From JANQPC01 sp039208375 (lineage in GTDB: Bacteria; Pseudomonadota; Alphaproteobacteria; Rhodobacterales; Rhodobacteraceae), in NCBI GenBank assembly GCA_039208375.1, contig JBCCRC010000007.1:7248-71247 (forward strand): a stretch of 64,000 nucleotides of DNA, written 5' to 3'. The translations under genes were made by a program, and so were the position numbers. Positions 19,015 to 27,105 of the stretch are shown here, one piece after another (the first letter of the stretch is position 1; the number at the start of each line of letters is the position of its first letter). Below the pieces are notes generated by a model. It was not told the DNA's origin. It was given only the letters and a program-made list of their open reading frames with translations, and did no database searches.

Positions 19015-19873
19015 GGTTTTCGCCCCGGCCAAAATCAACCTCGCCCTTCACATCACCGGCCAGCGGGACGATGGCTATCACTTGATCGATAGCCTCGTCG
19101 CCTTCGCTGATATCGGCGATTATCTGACGATCGCGGCAGCGGATCAGCCCACGCTGAAAGTGACTGGGCTCTTCGCCCGTGACGTGCCCGATGGCCTCGA
19201 AAACCTGGTGCGCCGTGCCGCCCAACTTGCCGCCCCGGGCGACACATTCGCCTTTGAGCTCGAAAAACACTTGCCCGCCGCGGCTGGAATCGGCGGGGGT
19301 TCAGCCGACGCCGCCGCGCTTCTCCGTGGCCTGTCCGCGCTCGGTTTCGGAGCACCCCAGACCGCAATCGAAACGGCCACGCTCGGTGCGGATGTTCCCA
19401 TGTGCCTGCAATCCGGCGTGACCAGGGCGAAGGGGATCGGGGAGGATCTGACGCCCGTGCCTGGTTTTCCGAACCTGCCCGCCGTTCTCGTCAATCCGCG
19501 TCGTAGCGTGCCCACGCCGCCCGTGTTCGCCGCGCTCGCGGAAAAAGCCAATCCGGGCTTGCCCGAGCCGTTACCGGACGCTCCTACCCTTTTTGAGGCG
19601 ATTACGTGGGTGGCAGCCCAGCGCAACGATCTTGCCGCGCCCGCTATGCAGCAGCTGCCGCTGATCGCAGAGGTAACCGAAGCCCTGGCGCGCACCCCGC
19701 ACTGCGCGTTTGCGCGTATGTCGGGCTCGGGCGCAACCGTGTTTGGCCTTTTTCCCGAAGTTGGCGCGGCCGAGGTCGCCGCAGCACAGATCGCACAAGA
19801 ACATCCAGACTGGTGGGTGCGGGCCTGCACTTTGGGCAATCAGTCAACCGCGGCTGCCCCGCGCCTTAGTTGA
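19001..19873 (+). CDS. ispE: 4-diphosphocytidyl-2-C-methyl-D-erythritol kinase
   Basis: 290 residues; ATG at 19001 overlaps the TPR gene and gives the conserved N-terminus ARVFAPAKINLALHITGQRDDGYHLIDS. The ATP loop is LPAAAGIGGGSADAAALLRGL, and RMSGSGATVFGLF is the C-terminal glycine motif of GHMP kinases. IspE phosphorylates CDP-methylerythritol in the MEP isoprenoid pathway. It is convergent with a polyprenyl diphosphate synthase gene, an isoprenoid consumer. Confidence 0.95.
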   Translation: MTTARVFAPAKINLALHITGQRDDGYHLIDSLVAFADIGDYLTIAAADQPTLKVTGLFARDVPDGLENLVRRAAQLAAPGDTFAFELEKHLPAAAGIGGGSADAAALLRGLSALGFGAPQTAIETATLGADVPMCLQSGVTRAKGIGEDLTPVPGFPNLPAVLVNPRRSVPTPPVFAALAEKANPGLPEPLPDAPTLFEAITWVAAQRNDLAAPAMQQLPLIAEVTEALARTPHCAFARMSGSGATVFGLFPEVGAAEVAAAQIAQEHPDWWVRACTLGNQSTAAAPRLS

Positions 19874-20870
19874 GCCGGGCCACAACGTAATCGGCGAGAT
19901 CTGAAAGCATGCCGCGCAGCTCATGGTCAGGCAAATGCTCAAGAGCTGCACGTGCCTTGGCCGCCCAACCGAACGCCTCAGCGCGTGTTGCCTCCAGAGC
20001 CCCGTGCCGAGCGAAAAGCGAAAGGGCTTCATCAAGGTCATCGGCGCGCTGATCGCCCGTTTCGATGACGCGCTGCCAGAATGCCCGTTCCGCGGGATCC
20101 GCAGCGGCGACGGCCTTGATCACCGGAAGCGTGACCTTCCGTTCGCGGAAGTCATCGCCGACGTTCTTACCCGTCGCCCCGGCGTCCCCCTCGTAGTCCA
20201 AAAGATCGTCTGCGATTTGGAAGGCCATACCGAGCGCATCGCCGTAGGCATGAAGCGCTGCGACCTCTACCTCTGTTGCATCGGCGACCACGCCGCCCAC
20301 CTCGGTAGCCGCTGAAAAGAGCGCAGCCGTCTTTCCGCGGATCACCTGCGCGTAAACCGCCTCGTCTGTTGCGATATTCTGCGCGGCGGTGAGCTGAAGC
20401 ACTTCGCCCTCTGCAATCGTCGCCGCTGCGTTCGACAGAATGCTGAGAATCTCAAGCGATCCCGGCTCAACCATCAACTGAAACGACCGGGCGAACAGGT
20501 AATCGCCCACCAACACGGATGATTTGTTGTCCCACAGCAGGTTCGCAGTCGGCCGCCCGCGGCGCTGCCCGCTTTCATCCACGACGTCGTCGTGAAGCAG
20601 CGTGGCAGTATGAATGAACTCCACAGTCGCGGCCAGGGCCCGGTGGTGCGGCCCCTCATAGCCCATGAGCCGTGCTGCCGCGAGCGTCAGCATTGGGCGC
20701 AGACGCTTGCCGCCGGCGCCGACGATATGCGCCGTCACCTCAGGAATGCGCGGGGCATGGGCCGACACCATCCGCTGAGCAATTAGCGCATCCACCGCCG
20801 CCAGATCCTCCCTGAGATAGGCGGCAAGGCGTTCGTGCGGTTTGACGGTTGCGTCGTCGAGGCCCATCAC
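19866..20870 (-). CDS. polyprenyl diphosphate synthase (octaprenyl/decaprenyl type)
   Basis: 334 residues. First Asp-rich motif LLHDDVVDESGQRRGRPT and second FQIADDLLDYEGD are intact, as is GGKRLRPML for IPP binding. It is of the long-chain trans-prenyltransferase family that makes the ubiquinone side chain; the exact chain length cannot be read from sequence. It overlaps the convergent ispE end by eight bases and is divergent from a small DUF2007 gene. Confidence 0.93.
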   Translation of the reverse strand: MMGLDDATVKPHERLAAYLREDLAAVDALIAQRMVSAHAPRIPEVTAHIVGAGGKRLRPMLTLAAARLMGYEGPHHRALAATVEFIHTATLLHDDVVDESGQRRGRPTANLLWDNKSSVLVGDYLFARSFQLMVEPGSLEILSILSNAAATIAEGEVLQLTAAQNIATDEAVYAQVIRGKTAALFSAATEVGGVVADATEVEVAALHAYGDALGMAFQIADDLLDYEGDAGATGKNVGDDFRERKVTLPVIKAVAAADPAERAFWQRVIETGDQRADDLDEALSLFARHGALEATRAEAFGWAAKARAALEHLPDHELRGMLSDLADYVVARLN

Positions 20871-20923
20871 TCTCTCGTCAGATCGCTCGACAAGCCGGTG
20901 CGCTTGTCTTTATCTCCGGTGAC

Positions 20924-21139
20924 ATGCGGGAACTCCTTCGCACCAACGATCCTACTCTGATCGCCTTTGCCACCGCGCTCCTGCGTGGGGAGGATATAGA
21001 CTTCTTCGAAATGGACGTCCACATGAGCGTCCTCGAAGGCTCCATCGGCATTTTGCCGCGCCGCATCATGGTGCGTGACCGCGATCATTTCCGCGCGGCG
21101 GCAGTGCTGCGGGACAATGACATTGCCGTTGAAAGCTGA
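20924..21139 (+). CDS. DUF2007-type putative signal-transducing small protein
   Basis: 71 residues from MRELLRTNDPTLIAFATALLRGEDIDFFEMDVHMS. This is the DUF2007 pattern, a ferredoxin-like small domain of unknown function often found beside trmN6-type methyltransferases. It overlaps the following methyltransferase gene by 23 bases in a different frame. Confidence 0.82.
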   Translation: MRELLRTNDPTLIAFATALLRGEDIDFFEMDVHMSVLEGSIGILPRRIMVRDRDHFRAAAVLRDNDIAVES

Positions 21140-21905
21140 AGGCTTCGCGTCGGACGACCTGCGCACTGATCATTTCCTCGGGGGCCGCCTGCGGATCGAT
21201 CAGCCGCGCCGGGGCTACCGTGCAGGTGTTGATCCGGTGTTTCTTGCGGCGGCAGTGCCGGCTGTCGCGGGTGAGGCGGTGCTTGAGCTTGGCTGCGGCG
21301 CCGGGGTGGCTGCCATTTGCCTCGCGGCCAGGGTGCCCGGGATTCTCATCAGCGGGGTAGACGTTCAAGCGCCCTACGCCCACCTGGCGCGGGCCAATGC
21401 AGTGGCGAATGCAATTGCGATGGACGTGTTTACCGCCGATGTGGCCGCCCTTCCGGCCGCGCTAAGGGCCGTCAGCTTCGATCATGTGATTGCCAACCCG
21501 CCATACTACCGCCCGGGTACGCGCCCCCACGCAACCGATCCGGGGCGCGAAGTGGGGCTGGGCGAGACGACGCCGCTGCCAACCTGGATCGATACAGGGC
21601 TGCGCCGGCTGCGCCCCGGCGGGCGGATCACGATGATCCAGCGGCCGGACCGGTTGGGGGACCTGCTCGCCGCGCTTGAGGGCCGCTCAGGCAGCATCGA
21701 AATCCGCCCGCTGGCGCCGCGAGACGGCCGCGACGCAAGCCTCATTCTGGTGTCCGCAATTAAAGGAGCACGGGCGCCCCTACGGCTTGCGGCGCCCGAG
21801 GTACTGCACGAGGGGGCGACCCACACCAGCGACAGCGAAAGCTACCGCCCCGCGGCCCGCGCCGTTCTTCGCGATGGGGCGCCGTGGCCATGGATCGGCC
21901 CTTAA
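21117..21905 (+). CDS. class I methyltransferase, TrmN6/YfiC type
   Basis: 262 residues from MTLPLKAEGFASDDLRTDHFLGGRLRI. The SAM site is AVLELGCGAGVAAICLAAR and the amino-methyltransferase motif is FDHVIANPPYYRPG (NPPY). The family methylates adenine N6, best known at A37 of tRNA1-Val. The target here is inferred from family only. Confidence 0.88.
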   Translation: MTLPLKAEGFASDDLRTDHFLGGRLRIDQPRRGYRAGVDPVFLAAAVPAVAGEAVLELGCGAGVAAICLAARVPGILISGVDVQAPYAHLARANAVANAIAMDVFTADVAALPAALRAVSFDHVIANPPYYRPGTRPHATDPGREVGLGETTPLPTWIDTGLRRLRPGGRITMIQRPDRLGDLLAALEGRSGSIEIRPLAPRDGRDASLILVSAIKGARAPLRLAAPEVLHEGATHTSDSESYRPAARAVLRDGAPWPWIGP

Positions 21906-22024
21906 CCCAATCTTTGCACTTTCGGTCGAACCTGTGGATTGACGGTGGATATGTCCAAGCCGCGTGACACGACTCGTTATCTGTGATGCAATCACAGTGT
22001 TCATCATAAAAGAGGAGGGCTCCG

Positions 22025-22192
22025 ATGGCCTTGAGTGCGAGATTGCAGGAACTGCGCAAAAAGCACGAAGACCTCTCTCAACAGGTCGAGACAGAACAAA
22101 AATCTCCGGGCACTGATCCGTTTCGGATCACGGAAATGAAGAAGCAAAAGCTCAGGCTCAAGGAAGAAATATCGCGCTTACAAAGCGCCTGA
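22025..22192 (+). CDS. YdcH family small coiled-coil protein (DUF465)
   Basis: 55 residues, MALSARLQELRKKHEDLSQQVETEQKSPGTD and so on to ISRLQSA, with a strong AAAGAGGAGGG ribosome site upstream. Small, all-helical and charged, it fits the YdcH/DUF465 family. Function unknown. It is convergent with the LysR gene, five bases apart. Confidence 0.85.
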   Translation: MALSARLQELRKKHEDLSQQVETEQKSPGTDPFRITEMKKQKLRLKEEISRLQSA

Positions 22193-22197
22193 GGCAA

Positions 22198-23145
22198 TTA
22201 GCCAGGCGGAACATCAGCTGCAGCGATGAAGTTGCGGCCCTCTGAAAGGCTGCCAAACCCTTCTGCTTCCTCGCGAATCCACGCGAGGAAGGCCGCAATT
22301 TGCGGCCTCGTTTGGGCGCCTTGCGGGCACACAAAGCGGTAATGCGCGTCCGTTGAGAGCGAAAGCGCGAATGGCGCCACGAGTTGGCCAGCCATGAGCG
22401 CCGCTGCACCGAGCGAGATACGGCCCATCACCACGCCGGCCCCCGCCATCGCGGCATCCAGCGCGTGATCTGCCTGCGAAAACCGTGGGCCGGCCTCTGG
22501 CGCGGCGCCCAACCCCGCGGCCCGGAACCACGCGGCCCATGTGATCGGCGGCTTCAAGAAATGCGTATCATCCTGATGCAGAAGCGTTGCCTCACGCAGC
22601 GCCTCCGGCGTCGGGAAGCGCGCGGCCAACTCTGGCGCCATCATCGGCGTCACCCACTCGCGGATAACCGGGGTGGAAAAAAGCCCAGCATCATCGCCCA
22701 GTCCAAACCGGATCGCGACATCAATCTCATCGCGATCGAAATCCATGATTCTGAGGCTTGCCGAAAACCGCAGCTCGATCTCGGGATGTGCCGACGCGAA
22801 ACCGAAAATCCGCGGGGCAAGCCATTTCGCCGTCAGGGCCGGCCCCGCCGTAACTGTGATCGCCTGCACATCACCTGCACGCCGGGCGCTGCGCCACGCG
22901 TCAGCCAGACGCGCAAACGCCTCCCCAGCCCCGGGCGCCAGAGCTCGCCCGGCCTCTGTAAGCTCGACTGCGCGATTCAGGCGCTTGAACACAGGCTGAC
23001 CCAACTGCTCTTCCAGAGACTTGATCTGGAAAGACAGCGCTGCAGGCGTGACGTTCAGTTCTGCTGCCGCCTTGGCGAAAGACATATGCCGCGCGGCTGC
23101 ATCGAAGGCGCGCAGGGCAGTCAAGGGAGGAAGGCGCTCAGACAT
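22198..23145 (-). CDS. LysR-family transcriptional regulator (GcvA-like)
   Basis: 315 residues. The N-terminal winged helix-turn-helix is typical of the GcvA subgroup: PPLTALRAFDAAARHMSFAKAAAELNVTPAALSFQIKSLEEQLGQPVFKR. An effector-binding domain follows. Members often control metabolic genes and themselves. It is transcribed divergently from a 38-residue protein; a 27-bp imperfect palindrome overlaps its own start codon and is a plausible autoregulatory site. Confidence 0.92.
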   Translation of the reverse strand: MSERLPPLTALRAFDAAARHMSFAKAAAELNVTPAALSFQIKSLEEQLGQPVFKRLNRAVELTEAGRALAPGAGEAFARLADAWRSARRAGDVQAITVTAGPALTAKWLAPRIFGFASAHPEIELRFSASLRIMDFDRDEIDVAIRFGLGDDAGLFSTPVIREWVTPMMAPELAARFPTPEALREATLLHQDDTHFLKPPITWAAWFRAAGLGAAPEAGPRFSQADHALDAAMAGAGVVMGRISLGAAALMAGQLVAPFALSLSTDAHYRFVCPQGAQTRPQIAAFLAWIREEAEGFGSLSEGRNFIAAADVPPG

Positions 23146-23171
23146 TTCAGTAAAGTATATCTTATCTGAAA
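23145..23171. promoter_or_regulatory. imperfect inverted repeat, candidate LysR operator
   Basis: Arms TTTCAGTAAAG and CTTATCTGAAA flank TATAT; 9 of 11 positions pair. The repeat begins at the first base of the LysR start codon on the opposite strand and sits about 80 bases upstream of the divergent small gene. Size and placement suit a regulator binding site, but no binding is known. Confidence 0.5.
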
Positions 23172-23253
23172 CGTTGGAAAGTCTCGTTTGTCAGGGCCAG
23201 TGGAGGGGCGCATATTCAGGACATCTCAACCGATAAACCCAAAGGAAGCTCCC

Positions 23254-23370
23254 ATGTTCGAACCCACCGCCTCCATCGAAACCCGCGATGCAATTCAAGC
23301 AGGCCGCAAGGCGCGCGCAGATGCCCTCGCCCAAGCGCTTGAACTGATCTTTGGCCGCCGCCCGCGCTAA
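23254..23370 (+). CDS. RSP_7527-family micro-protein
   Basis: 38 residues, MFEPTASIETRDAIQAGRKARADALAQAL then ELIFGRRPR. An AAGGAAG site precedes the ATG, and a strong terminator follows 17 bases after the stop, so the gene forms a compact monocistronic unit. It matches my memory of a short family conserved in Rhodobacterales with no known role. It is amphipathic-helical and basic at the C-terminus. Confidence 0.75.
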   Translation: MFEPTASIETRDAIQAGRKARADALAQALELIFGRRPR

Positions 23371-23386
23371 GCGCCGCCATCACGCA

Positions 23387-23418
23387 GAAAAAGGCCGGCC
23401 CGAGGGCCGGCCTTTTCG
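23387..23418. terminator. bidirectional Rho-independent terminator
   Basis: A perfect 8-bp GGCCGGCC stem with a CGAG loop is flanked by a run of A on the left and TTTT on the right. It can stop rightward transcripts from the micro-protein gene. It also faces leftward transcripts from phaB, whose stop codon is at 23436. Confidence 0.85.
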
Positions 23419-23435
23419 CATCTATCCCGGGGGTG

Positions 23436-24161
23436 TCAGGAGAAGAACTGCGCTCCGTTCGCCGAAATGGTCGATCCATTGACGAAACCAGCGTCGTCGG
23501 AGGCGAGGAAAGCAACGCAGCGCGCGATCTCTTCCGGCTGGCCCAGACGCCCCGCCGGGATCTGTGGCAGGATCACGTCGTTCAAAACCTTCTCGGGCAC
23601 CGCTTTCATCATGTCAGTATCGATGTAGCCGGGGCAGACCGCATTTGCGGTGATCCCGGCGCGCGCGCCTTCCTGGGCAAGCGATCTGACGATCCCAAGA
23701 TCGCCCGCCTTTGTCGCCGAGTAGTTAGCCTGGCCGAACTGCCCCTTCTGCCCGTTGATCGATGAAATGACGATCACGCGCCCGAACTTCCGCTCACGCA
23801 TGCCAGGCCAGACCGGGTGGATGGTGTTGAAAACGCCGGTTAGGTTCGTGTCGACAACTTCTTTCCAGTGCTCAGGCGTCATCTTGTGGAATGGTGCGTC
23901 ACGCGTGATCCCGGCATTGGCCACAACCACATCGATCGGCCCGAGATCGGCTTCCACCTGTGCTAGGCCCGCGGCAGAGGCGTCGTAATCGGCCACATTC
24001 CACTTGTAGGTCTTGATGCCCGTCTCTGCCGTGAAGGCCGCAGCCTTCTCGTCATTGCCGGCATAGGTTGCCGCAACATCGAAGCCGTCGGCCTTGAGCG
24101 CCTTCGAAATGGCCTCGCCAATGCCACGGCTACCGCCGGTGACCAATGCAACACGTCCCAT
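23436..24161 (-). CDS. phaB: acetoacetyl-CoA reductase
   Basis: 241 residues with a CGGAGGAG ribosome site. The NADP-binding VTGGSRGIGEAISKAL and catalytic ISSINGQKGQFGQANYSATKAGDLG (Ser, Tyr, Lys) mark a short-chain dehydrogenase; the whole resembles PhaB/PhbB. It reduces acetoacetyl-CoA to (R)-3-hydroxybutyryl-CoA for polyhydroxybutyrate. Downstream of phaA in the same orientation, 108 bases apart. Confidence 0.95.
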   Translation of the reverse strand: MGRVALVTGGSRGIGEAISKALKADGFDVAATYAGNDEKAAAFTAETGIKTYKWNVADYDASAAGLAQVEADLGPIDVVVANAGITRDAPFHKMTPEHWKEVVDTNLTGVFNTIHPVWPGMRERKFGRVIVISSINGQKGQFGQANYSATKAGDLGIVRSLAQEGARAGITANAVCPGYIDTDMMKAVPEKVLNDVILPQIPAGRLGQPEEIARCVAFLASDDAGFVNGSTISANGAQFFS

Positions 24162-24238
24162 ATAGTTGTCTCCTCCGGGTCAGGTGTTCGGTGGGCCGGC
24201 GCCATTCTCCGGGCGAGGCCTGTCGTGCAGTGCTATGG

Positions 24239-24258
24239 GCGGCGCGGTCGGGCGCCGC
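24239..24258. repeat. GC-rich hairpin in the phaA-phaB intergenic space
   Basis: A 7-bp stem GCGGCGC/GCGCCGC with a six-base loop. No T-run follows in the direction of transcription, so it is more likely an RNA stability or attenuating structure than a full terminator. Confidence 0.45.
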
Positions 24259-24269
24259 TTTGATTCAGG

Positions 24270-25445
24270 TCAGGGGCGTTCGACGCAAAGCGCAACACCC
24301 ATGCCGCCGCCGATACACAGTGTCGCAAGGCCCTTCTTGGCGTCGCGCCGGGCCATTTCGAACAACAGTGTATTCAGCACCCGCGCACCCGAAGCGCCAA
24401 TCGGGTGCCCGATGGCAATGGCGCCTCCGTTTACGTTCACAATCGCCGGATCCCAGCCCATATCCTTGTTCACGGCGCAGGCCTGGGCCGCAAACGCTTC
24501 GTTGGCTTCGACAAGATCGAGATCGTCAACCTTCCAGCCGGCCTTATCGAGGGCCTTGCGGCTGGCGTGAATCGGGCCCACCCCCATGATCGCCGGGTCA
24601 AGGCCCGCCGTCGCGTAGGACACGATGCGCGCCAGCGGCTCGATCCCGCGCTTTTCGGCCTCGTCTGCGCTCATCAGCAACACGCCCGCAGCACCGTCGT
24701 TGATACCAGACGCGTTAGCCGCAGTGACTGACCCGTCTTTTGCAAAGGCCGGGCGCAGCTTCTGCATCGCTTCGATCGTGGCGCCGTGGCGAATGTACTC
24801 ATCATCCTCCACCACAATATCGCCCTTCCGCGTTTTGACGGTGAAGGGCACAATCTCATCTTTGAACTTGCCCGCCGTCTGCGCAGCCTCGGCCTTGTTT
24901 TGGCTGGACACCGCGAACTCATCCTGCTGATCGCGGCTGATTTGCCATTTCTCGGCAACGTTTTCGGCCGTCTGGCCCATGTGGTAGCCGTTGAAGGCAT
25001 CCCACAACCCATCGCGAATCATGCAATCGATAAACTTCATGTCGCCCATCTTGTGGCCGGCCCGAAGATGGGCAACGTGGGGGCTGAGCGACATGTTCTC
25101 TTGCCCACCGGCGGCTACGATGTCGGCATCGCCCAGCTGAATGTGCTGCGCGCCCAACGCCACGGCGCGCAGACCGGAACCACATACCTGGTTAATGCCC
25201 CAAGCGGCACTTTCGATCGGCAGGCCGGCGTTTACATGGGCCTGTCGCGCAGGGTTCTGGCCTTGTCCGGCGGTCAAGACCTGGCCGAGGATCGTTTCTG
25301 AGACATCGGATTTGTCGATCCCGGCCCGCTCCACCAGCGCCTCCAACACCGTTGTGCCAAGATCATGCGCGGCGGTGTTGGCGAACGATCCGTTGAAGCT
25401 GCCCACCGGCGTGCGTGCCGCCGATGCAATAACCACGTTTGTCAT
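24270..25445 (-). CDS. phaA: acetyl-CoA C-acetyltransferase (beta-ketothiolase)
   Basis: 391 residues from MTNVVIASAARTPVGSFNGSF, preceded by GAGGAGG. Catalytic residues are visible: Cys in NQVCGSGLRAVALG (near residue 88), His in GGAIAIGHPIGASGAR, and Cys in TLCIGGGMGVAL. It condenses two acetyl-CoA to acetoacetyl-CoA. With phaB it supplies polyhydroxybutyrate precursors; the synthase gene is not in the window. Confidence 0.96.
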   Translation of the reverse strand: MTNVVIASAARTPVGSFNGSFANTAAHDLGTTVLEALVERAGIDKSDVSETILGQVLTAGQGQNPARQAHVNAGLPIESAAWGINQVCGSGLRAVALGAQHIQLGDADIVAAGGQENMSLSPHVAHLRAGHKMGDMKFIDCMIRDGLWDAFNGYHMGQTAENVAEKWQISRDQQDEFAVSSQNKAEAAQTAGKFKDEIVPFTVKTRKGDIVVEDDEYIRHGATIEAMQKLRPAFAKDGSVTAANASGINDGAAGVLLMSADEAEKRGIEPLARIVSYATAGLDPAIMGVGPIHASRKALDKAGWKVDDLDLVEANEAFAAQACAVNKDMGWDPAIVNVNGGAIAIGHPIGASGARVLNTLLFEMARRDAKKGLATLCIGGGMGVALCVERP

Positions 25446-25619
25446 GAAGTCCCTCCTCTCGGGATCGCTAAGGCTTGCCAGGCGGCGCGCGCAAGGGCCC
25501 GCGGCCAAGTCTGATTCGTATCCTGTGGTATGCGGCGGGGCGGGGGAATAGCAACCGACAGGGTGTCTCAGCCCTGAATTCGCGCATGGAAGCCCTGCAC
25601 GAAAAGCAAGCGGCTGGGA

Positions 25620-26444
25620 TCAGGCCTCGGCGGCCGAAGGTGACGTTCTCGGTGCCCCGAAACGATACCCCTGCAGGCAATCCACGCCCATCGATTGCAG
25701 GTAGGCCGCCTCACGCGCCGTTTCGACTGACTCTGCGACGGTAAACATGTCGAAATGCTGGCCGATCGACACGAGCGCCGCGATCAAAACCTGATTGTCG
25801 GGATCCTCATGGATACCGCGGATGAACTGGCCATCGATCTTCAAGATGTCAAAATAGAAATCTTTTAGATAACGAAGTGACGTATGGCCCGCGCCAAAGT
25901 CATCGATGGCGAACGCCACCCCGCGCGCCTGCAGATCTGACATGAATGCTTGCACAAGCTCTGGCACGAGTATTGCGGAGGCTTCCGTGATCTCCAGTAT
26001 CAGCCGGCCCTCGATGTCAGGCACCGTTTCGAGGCCGCGATCTAGGGTATCAATCCAGCGGCGATAGCCAATCGAACGGGCGGAAAGATTAAGGGAAAGC
26101 CGCAAATCGGGGTATTGCACGAGCGCCTCAAAGCCCCGCTCCAGAGAGATGCAATCGAGAACGCGGCCAGTTTCCTGAGCTTCCACCGAATCGATGAAAT
26201 CCTTTGCGGGGATTGCGCGGCCATTCCGATCCAACACACGCGCCAAACCTTCGTAGAAAGCGATCCGGGACTGGTCCCGCGCCTGCACCACAGGTTGAAA
26301 GGCGAGTTGCACCCTGCCCTCACGCGCCGCGTCGGCAACCAGCGAAAGCGTATCGCGATCGCGCTCGGCAATGGCCACTGAAAGCGGTGTACCGCCCTCC
26401 AGCCCAACCGGTTCTATAGCCGCCTGGTCCATCCTGCACCCCAC
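25620..26444 (-). CDS. stand-alone EAL-domain protein (cyclic-di-GMP phosphodiesterase)
   Basis: 274 residues with almost only an EAL domain. The name motif reads EGL (FYEGLARVL), with Gly for Ala. Other expected catalytic positions are present: LNLSARS, LEITEAS, AIDDFGAGHTSLRYL, ILKIDGQFI, AESVET and LQGYRFG. So c-di-GMP hydrolysis is plausible. No GGDEF, receiver or membrane segment is seen; any sensory input must come from a partner. The short N-terminal lead (about 35 residues) has no clear domain. Confidence 0.9.
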   Translation of the reverse strand: MGCRMDQAAIEPVGLEGGTPLSVAIAERDRDTLSLVADAAREGRVQLAFQPVVQARDQSRIAFYEGLARVLDRNGRAIPAKDFIDSVEAQETGRVLDCISLERGFEALVQYPDLRLSLNLSARSIGYRRWIDTLDRGLETVPDIEGRLILEITEASAILVPELVQAFMSDLQARGVAFAIDDFGAGHTSLRYLKDFYFDILKIDGQFIRGIHEDPDNQVLIAALVSIGQHFDMFTVAESVETAREAAYLQSMGVDCLQGYRFGAPRTSPSAAEA

Positions 26445-26520
26445 GCCGTTCTCTGCCGCAAGAGGTGCCGGATTCGCGTTAAAAATCCGTATTTGTTCTT
26501 TCTTTGTTCACAGCGAAGAG

Positions 26521-27084
26521 CTAGCTTCCTTCGGCCTCAAGAAGCGCGGCAATGATCGCTTTCGCGCTGTCGCTCGCCCAATCCGCATCGCCACGCATGC
26601 GGGCAACCTCGCGGCCTTCGGGATCGAGCAAAACCGTGATCGGCAGGCCAAGAACGGCCATTTCGCGCGCCACGTTCTGCTTCGGGTCAAGCAGGATCGG
26701 CAGTGCCTCGATGCTTTCTTCCTTAAAGAAACGTTGGATTCCCTCTAGCGAGTTCCGCCCAGTGGCAAGCGTGACCACTTCAAAGTCTTCGCCGCCGAAC
26801 TCTTTTTGAAGGGCATCCAGCGCAGGCATTTCCTTCCGGCAGGGCGCGCACCACGTGGCCCAGAAATTCAAAAGCACATGCTTGCCCTGCCAATCTGCAA
26901 GGCTGCGTTCGGTTCCGTCGGCCTCGGTGAAGGTCGCGCCGCTCACCTCTGCGGGTTCGGCATGAAACATCAGCTTCTTCATGTCGCCGATGCGAAGCTC
27001 TTCCAGCGCTGCGGTGTCTGCGAGAGCGGCATTTGCGCCAAACGCGAGGGCCGTGTAGAGGACGGCGGATCGAATGAGCTTCAT
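26521..27084 (-). CDS. TlpA-like thioredoxin-fold protein, exported
   Basis: 187 residues from MKLIRSAVLYTALAFGANAALAD, a signal peptide preceded by GGAGGGG. The redox site is FWATWCAPCRKEMP. TlpA/ResA-type proteins reduce periplasmic disulfides, for example in cytochrome c or oxidase assembly. It is divergent from argH, with only 21 bases between the two start codons, so their promoters must overlap the coding starts. Confidence 0.92.
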   Translation of the reverse strand: MKLIRSAVLYTALAFGANAALADTAALEELRIGDMKKLMFHAEPAEVSGATFTEADGTERSLADWQGKHVLLNFWATWCAPCRKEMPALDALQKEFGGEDFEVVTLATGRNSLEGIQRFFKEESIEALPILLDPKQNVAREMAVLGLPITVLLDPEGREVARMRGDADWASDSAKAIIAALLEAEGS

Positions 27085-27105
27085 TTCCCCTCCGGGATCA
27101 AAGGC

